NCBI GenBank assembly: GCA_028554795.2 | Contig: CM068842.1 | Location: forward strand, 53,209,608-53,273,607 | Reading direction: 5' to 3' | Origin: Sinohyriopsis cumingii | Taxonomy: Eukaryota > Mollusca > Bivalvia > Unionida > Unionidae | Length of the DNA stretch: 64,000 nucleotides | Shown: positions 50,391 through 63,202 of the stretch, piece by piece | Layout: the number at the start of each line of letters is the position of its first letter | Numbering within the stretch: the stretch's first letter is position 1 | Translations under genes and position numbers: made by a program | Notes under the pieces: model-generated | Seen by the model: only the letters and a program-made list of their open reading frames with translations | Databases searched by the model: none | What the model was told of the DNA's origin: nothing

Positions 50391-53300
50391 ATCTTTGAAG
50401 CACATAATTCCCTCTTTGCACTTGAAATATAAAAACATCATGTATTAGCAAACTTTCGATAATATATTTTAATTTAATACATTGGAACATAACTTCTCTG
50501 TATAGTGGCATCTAGTGATTGTTACAATAACTATAAAATCCACCATACCCACATTGCCTTAAAGTTAAGGATAGCCAGTGAACCTTTTTAGTTATCTACC
50601 CTGTAAATAGCTGAACATACCCTGATAAACATTTTTCTGGAAACTTTATATATGTTTGGGATGAATTGGTACTTAAAATTCGTGTCCATTGCATAATATT
50701 TATGAGTGTAACTATGTTCAGTTTAATGGTCTTTCTTGCGCTTACGCACTTGATGTAATGTTTAAATTTTCATATCTAGAACATTTTCGCTTCATTCATC
50801 TACATCGTACTGATCCGTAAGATTAAGTAACACATGTTATATCATTTCAGGTCTAGCCTGGTATTTGGAACAATAGGGAAGAGTTGGATTAGCATGGAAG
50901 CTCTCCAGAAGTCAGGTGGTAATATCAGGGTCTCGTCAAGATGTTGACACTCTAACCGCCTTAAATTAGCAGGATTAGTTTATGTTAACACACTGGTATA
51001 TAGTACATGAAAGACGTGGATTATGTCTTGATTGACCACTCAATAAGGCAGATACCATCCCAGCCCCCGGGCTATATGTTTCTATTATAATGTTGCCTCT
51101 CGTAGTTATTCAGATTGAAACGCAATACATTTTTGTTATAAATGAGAAATTTGAGTGTGCTATTTATGATAACAAGGTGATGAGTACCCAACACAATAAA
51201 TGTGGAACATACAACTTGCCATTGTTTCTATAATGTGCTCATTACAATAGGCACACTGCAATTTGCTGCAAAAATAAATGTGATCTACATTGCTTCACTA
51301 ATCCTGGACAAAATGTTATAAGTTGCACTGACCCAACATAATGTTTGTTTTAAATACAAGCCATTAGCCAACATTGCCGTCGAAAATTGTCAGTTTTAGT
51401 TTAAATTTGTTATGCATTTTGAATTTTATTTTGAAATTTAATTATAATTTAAAGTTTAATTTTAAATTCTATTAAAATATAATTGGTTAATATTTTTATA
51501 TTCTAAATATATTTGAAGATAGACAAAAATTGTGTTACAATACAGTTTTACTGCTTTAGCAAAATCCATTAATTAAGGAAGATATAGTAAATTTAGTTTT
51601 TGCGTCTCAAACACACTCAGTCTATAACTTGCACCCTGCCCACCACATACTTTCTGACAGTTGTCACACACATTGTTTGCTTTTAAAATAAAAAAGACAT
51701 TTTGAATAAAGATGAAATAAGGTGTGGTGTATAAAGATAAGATATTGGCTAAACCTGGCTATAAATAAGCTGGCCTGATACCATTCAGCTCCGAATTATT
51801 ACTTTCGTGTCAGTGCAACTAATGTAGCCCAGTGTATTTTTAAAATATTTCCTCCTTTCTCAATTGTTTCATGATTTTTAAGTTAGCTTTATGGAATTCT
51901 TAGTATTGATTTAAAGAAAATTGTTTTTCTTTTTTTAGAATATTGTATTATATTAACATTATCTGTATGACTTTGGCAGCAGCGCACATTGCGTAGTGGG
52001 ACATTGTTGCTGATCATGAAGCTAAAAACGTGACCCACTACACCCTGTTACGTTTACAGTCCAGTCTCTCAAAAACTGCTAAATATATCATCGAAAATAT
52101 AGTACTTATATGTTTTCATGCATGAACATCAGACATAAATACTGAAATAGATAAATGCATCTCAATTGTTTTGTTCAGTCGTGCACGCGGGGTCGTGTGC
52201 CTCTTCATCCCCTTTCTCTATGTCTCCTTTGCATGAAGTGAAACTGCTTTCTATAGCAATCAAAACATATTCTATGTGGTAATATTAGTTTTGATACAGT
52301 AATTTTCGGATAGCTTAATTTGAACGTCACTTTGTGATCATGTGCCTTTAAACCATATGACCATTTTTTATTTTAACTATTATAAGCATGCATGATTATG
52401 CAGGACCTACCGATACTGACCACTATGACCATTATGACCACTATGCACAACTTTTGTATGGTTTAGTTACTTAACAACTACACACAGCACTTTACCTTTA
52501 CTTTAGATGTAGACAGTTGTGAAGACTTCTTGTCAAAGCCGTGGTTTCACACTCTTTTCCCCAATTCCATTCACCTCGATAACTTTAATCTTAATTTTTT
52601 TTCTTCGTTCACCCCTTTCTCAGATAGCTAGTGTTATATATTCTTTATATTTATGTTGATTGCTGATATCAACTATTGAATACGTCTCTGTAAATTTAGC
52701 GCGTGCCTTATTTAACATACTGTCTCTCTCATGTACTGACATTTATTATTACAATATCTTATTATAATAACTTCGATCTCCATACATTTCCATTTGTCAA
52801 ATAATACGTACTAGTACAATTGGTAATGATGGCAGTCTTAACAGTCCAGAGGAGTAAACATGTATTTATTGTGTGAAAATGACCTGCCAGTATGTAACAG
52901 AACTTGCAATCTGGCCATAGTTTTAATTAATTTGAAACATGTGCTCTTTTGTTCCATTTGTGCTGGTGTTCAACAATCGGCATAACCTTCAAAGCTATCT
53001 GTGTTTGAAACTCTTCAAAACGGACAAAATATTTTTGAGGGTTCCTTTTCTTGAATCAACGTTATAGTCCTTTATATATATCTTAAAGAAAATTGAGATA
53101 CAGTAATCGAATATTGTATGCAGATAGCAAACTTTTTTTTTATGAATAATGAAAAATGCATGGAACGGTTTTGAAACTGTAGCGTTACATACTACAAAAA
53201 AACTCAACAAGAAAAGTGATGCTATCTTCGTACGCTCGTAACGTTGAGTTCTTTCCTGCTCAAAATAGGTTTCGTTCATCTTCAATTCCATTTACAATAG

Positions 53301-53574
53301 TCTGATTTGCAGTAAATAAGTAATATATACAAAGGAAATGATCATATTTTATTATTGTTTTCATTACTTTCGTCTATTGTCTTCAGCATTCCGTTTATCA
53401 TTTATGATTTCTCTCTTTTTGTTTATAGTTTTTGACGTATCGGTTATGGTTGGACATTTAGCATTTATGCTGTCTCGCTTATCCTTATCATGAATGCCTT
53501 ATGGTTGTGTTTGGGTGTGCATTAATCTGTTTGCCCTGCAACGTCTAACATAGCGCTTATGATTCGGTTACCAT
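50391..53574. other. Non-coding AT-rich DNA
   Basis: No gene or RNA recognised. It contains the partner (51980-52080) of the dispersed segment at 47470-47580. Confidence 0.55.
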
Positions 53575-53830
53575 TCATTTTCCATTCTTTAAGCATTCTA
53601 TTTGCATTTTAGAAAGGTGATCTTCGAAGTGTATGTTAGTCGCTACTTTTCTTAAATCCGTTTTCACGCCAATCAAGGATCTCAACAACAGCAGAAACTT
53701 GAGAAACAATTGTTCATGAAATGTACAGATACTAAAAATAAAAACTTTCACGAACGTTTCTTTCATTATTCTTTGAAAATGTTCAACTATCCTACCTTTG
53801 GTTTCAGGCATTTTTTCGTACACGAATAGA
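53575..53830 (-). pseudogene. Integrase fragment of the third Polinton relic
   Basis: MPETKGRIVEHFQRIMKE parallels NPETKASIVERFQRTLKE of the integrase at 24312-25445, including the catalytic Glu. The flanking residues have drifted. Confidence 0.65.
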
Positions 53831-54289
53831 CGTGATTTATCTTTTTTTTCTTCTTCAATTCATCTAGAATGCGATTAGTGATTAATTCAAATTCACCGAT
53901 ATGTCAGGAAGCGATTCCCCGCAACTCGCCTTAATCACTTAAAATTGTGCACGTTTAGTGATCATCATCAATTTACTTACCACAGTAATGATCTGATTTG
54001 TACGACTAGACAAGTCGTATAGTCAATGCCATGATAGGAGACATATTTAATAGTTTAAAAATCCTTCGAAACACGTTTGACTCTCTATTTCACTACCACA
54101 ACAACAACGTCCAATACGAACTGACCTTGTACAAGAAAAGAAAAAGGTACACTTTCTGCTAATTTTTAATGACATTTTGTTATCTTGTTGTTTTTTTTTA
54201 TCGAAAGACGCACCAGATTTTGCCATATTCATATAATGTTAAAGAATATTTTGTATTGTATGTTCATTCTCCGAATTTATCTTCTCCAT

Positions 54290-54560
54290 TCAATTATTAT
54301 TCTGATGGCTGGACCTACCGGTTCGTGTAAAACCGAATTCGTACTACATTTGATCCAACACAAACAAGTCTTGTTAAATTTTCCTTCGCAACAAATTATA
54401 TGTATATACAAAGACTGCAATTTGTTAGCACGTTATTAAAAGAAATTCAAAGAGAACAAATGTTTGATCGTGTAAGGTATTCCTCGCCAATTCAACGAAA
54501 TGGTGCTTGACTCGACTCCTCATCTTCGATGATCTTGAGGTAAAGATGAGGACGAAATCG
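54290..54560 (+). pseudogene. ATPase fragment of the third Polinton relic
   Basis: LMAGPTGSCKTEFVLHLIQH matches Walker A of the packaging ATPase, with Gly-to-Cys change inside GSGKT. FPSQQIICIYKD and LLIFDD-like words follow in shifting frames. Confidence 0.7.
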
Positions 54561-54899
54561 AAATCTAGCACAATTTAACTTGATCGGTTCTTCTTTCAAT
54601 ATTACTTTAGACATTAATGATTGTGGTAAACATAATGCTTATACTTAATTACTTAGTGTATAAATAAAGATTTTAAGGATACATTTCTTCATTTTGTAAA
54701 TTATTTAGTTAACAAAAACATTTCAATTAGAAGATTAAGCACGTTCTATGGTCATTGATCTGTTATTCTAAATCGCCTATAGCTCTTAATCTGTCAGGAA
54801 TGAACACGTTTTTCTTACACTATATTAATGCTGATAAAATGTTGAAAATTTTCAGATTTGTAGACTACAGTCTAACAAGTCAATAAAAAAAGAAAGAAG

Positions 54900-55110
54900 A
54901 ATTAATGAAAATGTCATTAAAACTTGTGTCCACCTCACAAGTGTTATTACTACAGGAACTACAGAAACGTAAGCAGCAGATAAAAGAACACCCAGTTGTG
55001 TGGTGTGTAGAACGTATCTAAAATAAATTGTAGTTTAGCTGTCGATCATTTTTGTGTATTGAGTAATTAGAGCTGCTATCGGAAACGTGAGTTGTCAGTA
55101 AAATGGTAAG
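54900..55110 (+). pseudogene. Membrane-protein fragment of the third Polinton relic
   Basis: LQELQKRKQQ...PVVWCVERI parallels VQDLQKQPLWVWCGERV in the gene at 23893-24306. A weakly similar hydrophobic part follows. Confidence 0.5.
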
Positions 55111-56339
55111 AAGCTTTTACTCAGCATATTGTCATGTATATTTAATTTAATTGTCTGTCTGTTAGTTTTTTTTTTAAATTTTAATTCCATTACATGCTAC
55201 TGTAATGTAACGTTCTTTACTGGATTGGGCATTGTCAGAATGGATTTTTATATATTTTGTTTAATTTTCGATGTAAACAACTAATAATGAAACATTGTCT
55301 CTATTTACTGACCTTGTTCCAAAATAAGTGACAGTTTGGTAAACAAATTTTGTATTTTTTTATATCTTTCTCACAGTAAGAATCATTAAGATGAGTCAAT
55401 GTCATACCGGGACTAAGTTTCATTAAGCAGTGTCAATCGGTAAATAAACTTCTGTTTATTCCACAAGGATGAATTTTTGACCTACATCTGGGAATCTGTT
55501 TTGCCTCTTAAGTAGTCGTATAATTGATGTTATGATAAATTCTATAATTCGCGCTTTAACATCTAACACGTTTTGTTGTATTATGTTGTGACCAGTTTGG
55601 GTTGGAATTTTATATTTTCTTCAAGTTATTGAATTCAAGTGTAGTTTTCCCTTGAAATACAAAATTGCTCTGATATAATTCTTGGGCAAAGACATTTACT
55701 AGAATTTATACAAAATTAAAAAACCTGGAATAATATTTTCCGTGATTCAACAATAGACTGTTGACACATCAGTACAACGCTGATTATTTCTCACGTCATC
55801 GCCTTCCATCTTGAATTTCATCGGGATTTGAAATGAGATTCACTTAGTACTTTTCATTGATGGGACTTGTGTTTTTTATTCTTGGATTATTTATTGGATT
55901 TAATTCGTAAAACCGTAAGTTCGGTTTGCTCATTTTTCACTTTGTATTCTAGGGAAATAAATGTTAAAGTTTACAAAGGTTGTTGTCTTCACTATCTTCT
56001 GTTACTTATTTTAAGAGCATAGACTCGTAACAATATTTATTGACATTATATTTTTTTAAATCTGCGTTCAAATATACTAACGGTAGTAACAGTACCAATA
56101 ACGGTAACAACCAATATCAACGAAAACAAGTAAAAGCGATACGTTAGAAAGTCAGGGAAGTAGTTATGTGAACTCAGGGGAAATGGACACAAGAAATATA
56201 TAAATATGAAATGCCAGTTATATTTGAATTTGTTTCCAATGAAAAACTGCTTTGTTGAACTGCAAAAAGGCTTTCTATAAAATGTTCTCCGATCTTTTTC
56301 TGTTATTTTGGGTCAAATGCAAATCTAACTTTTGAGTCG

Positions 56340-56800
56340 AATGGCACTATCAACAACTATGGCACAGATTCTTGAACTACGTTTGGAACCTCCATCAACT
56401 AGAACGAATGACTCAACTTTATGTTTATATAGGCAGATGTTATAGAGTACAACGTGGGGACAAACAGCAGCTCAGTTGCAAAGAGTAATGCCATATTTTA
56501 AAATGAATGAGGGGTTACGAAGACGGAGAAATCAGGTATCACACAAATCAATTTCATCTACATTTTCATCCCCTCAATCGCCAGTAAATTTTACTTTGTC
56601 AGTGAGAATATTGGTATTAACGTACTTTGACACTCCGAACTTCGTTATGAAGTTACTTCGACAGTGTGAATATTAGTATAGACGTACTATAACAGTGCGA
56701 ATATTGGTACAAACGGAGGTATTGGACAAGATATTGTATTTGCAAAAGGAAACGTCAACTTAAAGCATTATTTTCAAACATTTCCCTCGAGTATTAAAGA
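56340..56800 (+). pseudogene. Penton fragment of the third Polinton relic
   Basis: ADVIEYNVGTNSSSV (about 56430-56480) parallels SDVVEYNVVGHTSVP, and GIGQDIVFAKGNVNLKHYF (about 56720-56775) parallels DLGQNIPFTKGKVTVKLHF. Frames differ and the middle is lost. Confidence 0.6.
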
Positions 56801-58893
56801 GTATCTCGAGAACTATGATATAGTTCGGGTAGCATGGTAAAGTCTGTCTTTTGAACTGTCGCACAGGTCTCGAAACCTTTCGTCCACCAAGAAATGTCAC
56901 GTCATGTGAAAACAAATCACCTAATTGACATAATTAAATACAGGCATTACTGTGTGAGGACAAAATGGAACCATTGAAACATCTGTGGGGACTCTAAATA
57001 TTTAAGGAAAAGATGCCAGGAGCACACACCTAGATCCTTATATGGTGCGGAAACTCTACACGCTCGGCACATTCAATGACATGTAATTTATTGCCAATGA
57101 TGACGCGGAACACAAACAAAGATTTAACGAACGAAACAAAATATAAAACAAGGTAGTTTGGACTTGAACTTATGACTGGAAAACAAGTATTAGCTGTATC
57201 GAATTGATGTACGTTGAAAACTAAATAAGATTGTCACTGTCTTCCATGACGATTTGAAAGCCACCATCGAATAAGAGAGGCTATAGGTCCAACATATACA
57301 ATTGTGGTAAACTACATCAGCCAGACTATAACCACGAAACTGCCAAATATTCCATGTGACGAGAGGAAGTAAAAACTTTGATCATTTCTGCTATATACTA
57401 TGAGTCAAGGTCGAAGAAATGAGTTACAGGGTCAGTTGTCATAATACATCTTCACTGGCATCGTCAATAATGCTGCCCTTAAGAGAACTATGTCAAAAGC
57501 TTTTTCTATTTCCATGACTCCAAGTCACCCGGTACGGACAGAATTTTTATATCAGTCCTTTTGAACTCAACCTTATCCATAAGAATTATTTAAACACCTG
57601 GTTGGCTATGTTGAAGTCACATGACAATTGGATTGCAATATCAAATACGGCATTTCCTAGGATGACTATGTAAGGTATTACTGTCGTGGGGCTTTTACAT
57701 GAGTTCAAGGTATAATGCCAACCTATAAAAGCGTGACATATGAGTCTGGAAAGTTTGTTTGCTAACGCACTTGACAACACGGTGAACGTTCTAAAATACA
57801 ATCAAAATAATATTCAACAATATCATCAAAATCAAACGTCTAAAGGAAATTATCCCGGGGTATTATAAGCTCAGTCGAGAACAACGTAGTTACGGAAATG
57901 TCAGTGAAATAGACGATCGTAGTCAAGAGCACCAAAAAAGGAATTAAAAAAATGTAAAAGGTGTAACAGTTCAAAATACAGAATGCATTGTTTAACGTTT
58001 TCCTAAATATCTTGAGATGAGAATTGCACTACCTACTAGATAATAGTATTATAGACACGAGGTCGATCATTACTGGAAATATTTCCTATTGTGGGTCCTT
58101 CGCGAAAGTAATGAGCGTTTCACCCTCTCGATGAATTATATCCGCTATTTACCCGATACAAGCAGATATCTTGTATGCAAATGACATGTAAAGGTCCTCA
58201 GTGTCTCTAGGAAAGAATGACACATTCTGATATTTGTTACATAAAAGTGTCTCTTGTTAAGACATTCTTTGTCATAGAAGTGCACATCATCATGCTGATT
58301 TTCCTTCAAATCCTGATAAATAAGTTACTTAGAAATAATGCAAATTTATTCGTATTAAACATTTAATGCAAAGTAGACTGTAGTTATGCAATTAGTATGC
58401 ATGCATTATATTGGCGCCAAAGAAAAATGTCTTGAACCTCAGACATTTCGGATTATGAAGACAGAAAGACAGCTTGTCATTGGCAATTAAATAAGAATTT
58501 ATGAGATTTCTTTTTTGATAAATGCTTTGTAAAGTGAAACTTTATATACATTAATATGACTGAGTCATGGAAATGAAGGGCATTTGACACAATCTCGCAT
58601 CTTGTCGTCAATTGTGCTGGCCATTATCTGACACGTATGTGTAGTTTATTTCATAAGTTGCATGTGTGACATGCTTTATGTGCATATTTATGATCAGTCA
58701 TGCGTAATTGGTTGTAGTGTTTTTTTTTTAAAGGACAAGATCAGTATGAGGAAGCAGAAATACATTTTTTTGCCATTTGACAAGCAACACGAAATACTTA
58801 GGGTATAAATATGGCGTAGTATACTTAAGATTTCATCTGCTTGATACATTGGACACTTATAGAACGTTCCACATAGAAACCAATTCAGGCAAG

Positions 58894-58956
<63 letters not shown>

Positions 58957-59149
58957 AACATACAAACACACACTTTTCAGCAGTTCACAAACTTCGATTT
59001 AACTATCACAATAATATTACATCTGTTTTATTGTTTATTTCATGCCTTGATTGGCAGTGTGTCGTTTGGTAATATTATCTAATTATTAAGTTAATGTATA
59101 TTTTCTTCTTCTCTTCCCTGAAATTTGTTTCACCACTTAGCTGCCAGCA

Positions 59150-59202
<53 letters not shown>

Positions 59203-60003
59203 TCTGTGTACATTTCGCCAATAGGAAGAAATAGAACCAGTAAGCTGCAAAAACATTCTTCCTATCCTTTCTCACATAAACTAGTTCTAGATTTAATTAC
59301 TTCATGCAAAAAATTGTTGCAACTTAAATATTTATCTGGGGGTGGGGGCAATGAAGCTTAAAAACTTTAATGTACAACTGATTTTCATCAAGTTTGCAAT
59401 TTAACTAAAATGACAAAGAATCTGACTGTTCTACAACTTTTAAATTAGGAAAAGAATATGTTGGGTGATTGCGATTCATTCCACATAAAACACATCACAC
59501 AGATATTGACTAGAACAAAAAATGCTGTTAAACAAGCCGATATTTTTTTAATGAAAATAAGTGTTAAGATGCTTGCATCTATGTACTTATTGTCTGCTTT
59601 CGTAAAAAAATAAAAAAGAATTAAATTAATCTATAAGTAATAAGATTTAATATTTTTAAAATTTCATTTTATTTCAATTTTCATGATTTAATATCTTAGG
59701 ATGCAAAGTTTTTTGTTCCAGAGTCGATGGCATTATTTAAGTATCATACATTTCAGGTAGTTCTGTACCTATAAATGGATATTGTCTACCATGTTTGCAT
59801 TGCTCAATAATAATGTTCACACAACAACGGTAAATACATGGATTCGGTAGACATATGTGTTATAAAAGATTTAATTATATGTACATCCTTCCAGCTACAA
59901 GCAGTTTAATTATGTTAAATATCGTTCATGAATCGTTCTGTTGACAATTTGGATAAGAAATAATTGTTTCCAGATATTCAAGTTTACTTTATACACTTTT
60001 CAG
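56801..60003. other. Non-coding DNA with CT/CA microsatellites
   Basis: (CT)n(CA)n lies at 58893-58970 and (CT)n at 59154-59199. A few reverse-transcriptase-like words on the minus strand near 57450-57510 are too weak to call. Confidence 0.55.
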
Positions 60004-60008
60004 GGAAA

Positions 60009-63000
60009 ATGGTTTCATTGAAAATTTACCTCATAGCTTATTTCCTGGCGGCAACAAGATCCATATATGGATATAACTATGCAGGTAAGAGCAGCGCAAC
60101 AGTCCTTATTGAACAAACTTATCAAACAAATATCATTTTGTTACAAAGTATACCATACATGAACCCGAAGTTTGGGGTTTCAATTTTATATTACAATTCT
60201 AAACAAAGTATGCTTCAATGACATGTTATGATCTCTTAAGAATCTTATAAAAAATATTCCATTACGGAGTAAATTATGCAAATATTAACCAGAAGGTTAC
60301 TATCTATCTCTCGAAATAATAAATCTAATAAATCTAATTTGCTTTTGTTGCTGTTAACATCACTTTGTTACATTAATGACTGTATCATGTCGAGGAAATG
60401 CGAGTTAAGTGTCCTTCTCTGGGACACACCAAATTAGCCAACCAGAGCTGTGCGATGATATGATAATCAGCGCACTTGCTTTACAAATTGGGTCTTACAC
60501 GTTCGCGTGTCCTTGTGCTGTCGCGTGTATCTTCACTACTTAAAATTCGTTATATTTATATCACCGGAATCTAGAAAAGTATAGATTCTGAAACTTGTCC
60601 AGATGTGACGAGTCTTGGAGAATAAGTCCCGAAACATGTTCAAATGTCACGAGTCTAGGATTGTATGTTCTAAAACTTGTTCAAACGTTACGAGAGTAGG
60701 AGAATAGGTCATGAACCTTGTTCAGATGTTACGAGTCTAGGAGATTTGGTTCTGAAACTTGTTTACATGTGACGAATCAAGAAGAGTATGTTATGAAACT
60801 TGTTCAGATGTGAGGAGAATACATTTAAATAATCAGTTTAACGTTTTCACAGTACGATTGAATATTGCGTGTGTGTGTGTGTGTGTGTGTGTGTGATTTT
60901 GATTTTTAACGTAGCTTTAACAATTTTTCAGTCATATCGCTACGATATCTGCAATGTGGCAGTTTATAGTGATGTCTAGCACTGGGGCATCATGCTGCAG
61001 ACATGTAGCATGATGTCCCACCCAGTCATATTATCCTGACACCAGGCCGACCAGTCCTAACACTAACCTCTTAATGCTGAACGCCAAGCGAGGCAGCTGT
61101 TAGTACCATTTTTTAAGTCTCTGGTATGATTCGGCCGGGGATCGAAACCACGACCTCCCGCATCTGAGGCGGACGCTCTAACCACTAGGCCACCGGAGCG
61201 GTCATTGAATATTGAAAATTGTAGCTTCTAAGCTGATTCCACTTTGCTCTATCACTCGCCTGAATATCATATAAGACAAATAATCTTTCTCATTTACAGT
61301 TAATATAGTATGTAATAAATACATTTATACGAGAATATGTTTCAAAACTAATTGCTCGTGAAGGAATAATTTAATTTCAAATTTTAATACAGCCTACTTA
61401 GCATAAGGCACAACATTCAGGCACATCACATTGTAAGAACAAGCACTGGGAAGACTTCCAGAATGAGAGATTTCATAATTGGTAGATTTGTATTTTTTAT
61501 CTAGCAGTGAAAGATTGATTGTTACTAACCCACCAGGTATAGAATAAACTGTTTCTTTTCAGTTCATTTAGGTAATCTTCGTGGAGGATTCGAAACCGGA
61601 GCAACTCGTGGGGCGATGAGGCGTGGAGGGTTATTCAACGGCCTTGTTGGTGTTGGGCTTGGTGGAAATGCCCTGGGAGCTGAAGGATTTTTGGCGGGAC
61701 AGGGCGGTTTTGGTCGAGCCGTCAATAGTAGAGTCATAAATACGAGACCTTTTGACAGCGCTGCTGGAAGGGCTGGTGGCGTATTAGGTAGTGCTTTTGG
61801 CGGAGCTAGGGGAATTATCGGACCTTTGAATGGCGGACTTAAAAGTCGTGCTAATGGAGCGATAGGCGGAGTCGGAGGTGTCGACGGAGGTTTTCCTGGT
61901 GGAGCGAACGGACCTAGAGGAGAATTTAACGGTGGAGCTTTGATAGATGAACGAGGTCGACTTGGAGCTTCTGTTGGAATACAAGGCCTAAATGGAGGAG
62001 ATCTCGGTGGAGCTGGAGGATCTGGAGATGCATTGAATGTTGTTCTTTTGAATGGTGGCTTCGGAGGTCTTGATGGTGGATTAACGGGCGGACGACCCCG
62101 TGGAGATGGAGATTCCCAAAATGGAGCTCGCTCATTCGGAGATAGACTTCAAAATATAGGCCAAAATGGTGGATTTGGAAACTTCAGATCTAGAATGGTT
62201 GGTGGCGTAAGAGATTTCAATGAAGCAGCTCTCGGTTCATGGGATATTGGCTCCAACGGGGTATCTGGGGGCATATCTAGAGGCGTCAATTTGCTTGGTG
62301 GTTCCGCACTCAGTGGTCTTGTCAACCGCGATCAAGCCAACAATGTTGACTCCAGTGGACAATTTGGTCGCCTTGGTACATCTAACTTCGGAGTTAATGG
62401 TCTTCAGAGCAGTGGTCTTAGACAAGGTGAGACTTCTAATATGTTATTCTATAATATTATAGCTAGCTACTTTTATTTAACTCTGCGACACGTACATTTC
62501 GATTAAGAATAATTATTAGTGGAGACAGCGCTTGAAAATATACGATTGTCTTGAGAGACACATATGTCAGATATTTTAAAGTCTACAAATTATATCTACC
62601 CTTATTGAATTTTAGTCTTATTGATGTTTCTTAGCACTCAGTGGAATTAACAGGTTAGACCACGTCTTAATTACTTTTTTACAGTTATCCTCAATAGTTT
62701 TTTCGCGTGTGCAAACATCTCTCTAACCGCTGGAAGGTTTTTGCTATCAATTATATACATAATTCTGATGGATTTACATTTAGAAATGTATTATTTACAA
62801 ATGCATGGTACATACACACATATATATGGTACTGTAAACCAACTTTAGCGGTATGCGATTTATTTCTGGATTCCACATTTTATATTTGTGTACTTTACAA
62901 TATGAAACAAATTCATAGAGACTAAGAAAGAAAACTATGGCTTAGAGCAGTACTATTCCTTCCACACAATAACCAAACCAGATGTATGTTTGTTAGGCAT

Positions 63001-63169
63001 GAATGCCTACATTAACAAATACGTTCCATCCTGTTTATTCGATTTGCGGCTAGAATAAAGGTGGTATGGATGGTGGTGTGTTTACCAAAGGCCATGGGTG
63101 AGATAAATCGCAGACGCGGTGACAGATCTCAGATTGCAGCATATTATAATTCATTCTCTAACCTGTATG

Positions 63170-63202
<33 letters not shown>

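Larger units (their letters stand above)
53575..56800. mobile_element. Third, ancient Polinton relic
   Basis: Four scattered fragments match Polinton genes: integrase (minus), then ATPase, small membrane protein and penton (plus). Spacing is roughly kept, but the sequence has drifted to the AT-rich background, so it is older than the nested pair. Confidence 0.7.

Noticed and set aside
57440-57520. Minus-strand EKAFD-like words suggesting reverse transcriptase
   Set aside because: Only one short motif; no supporting YADD or downstream LINE blocks nearby.
61130-61204. Functional tRNA gene on the minus strand
   Set aside because: A and B boxes are present, but a SINE body follows and the B box is altered, so it is a SINE head rather than a tRNA gene.
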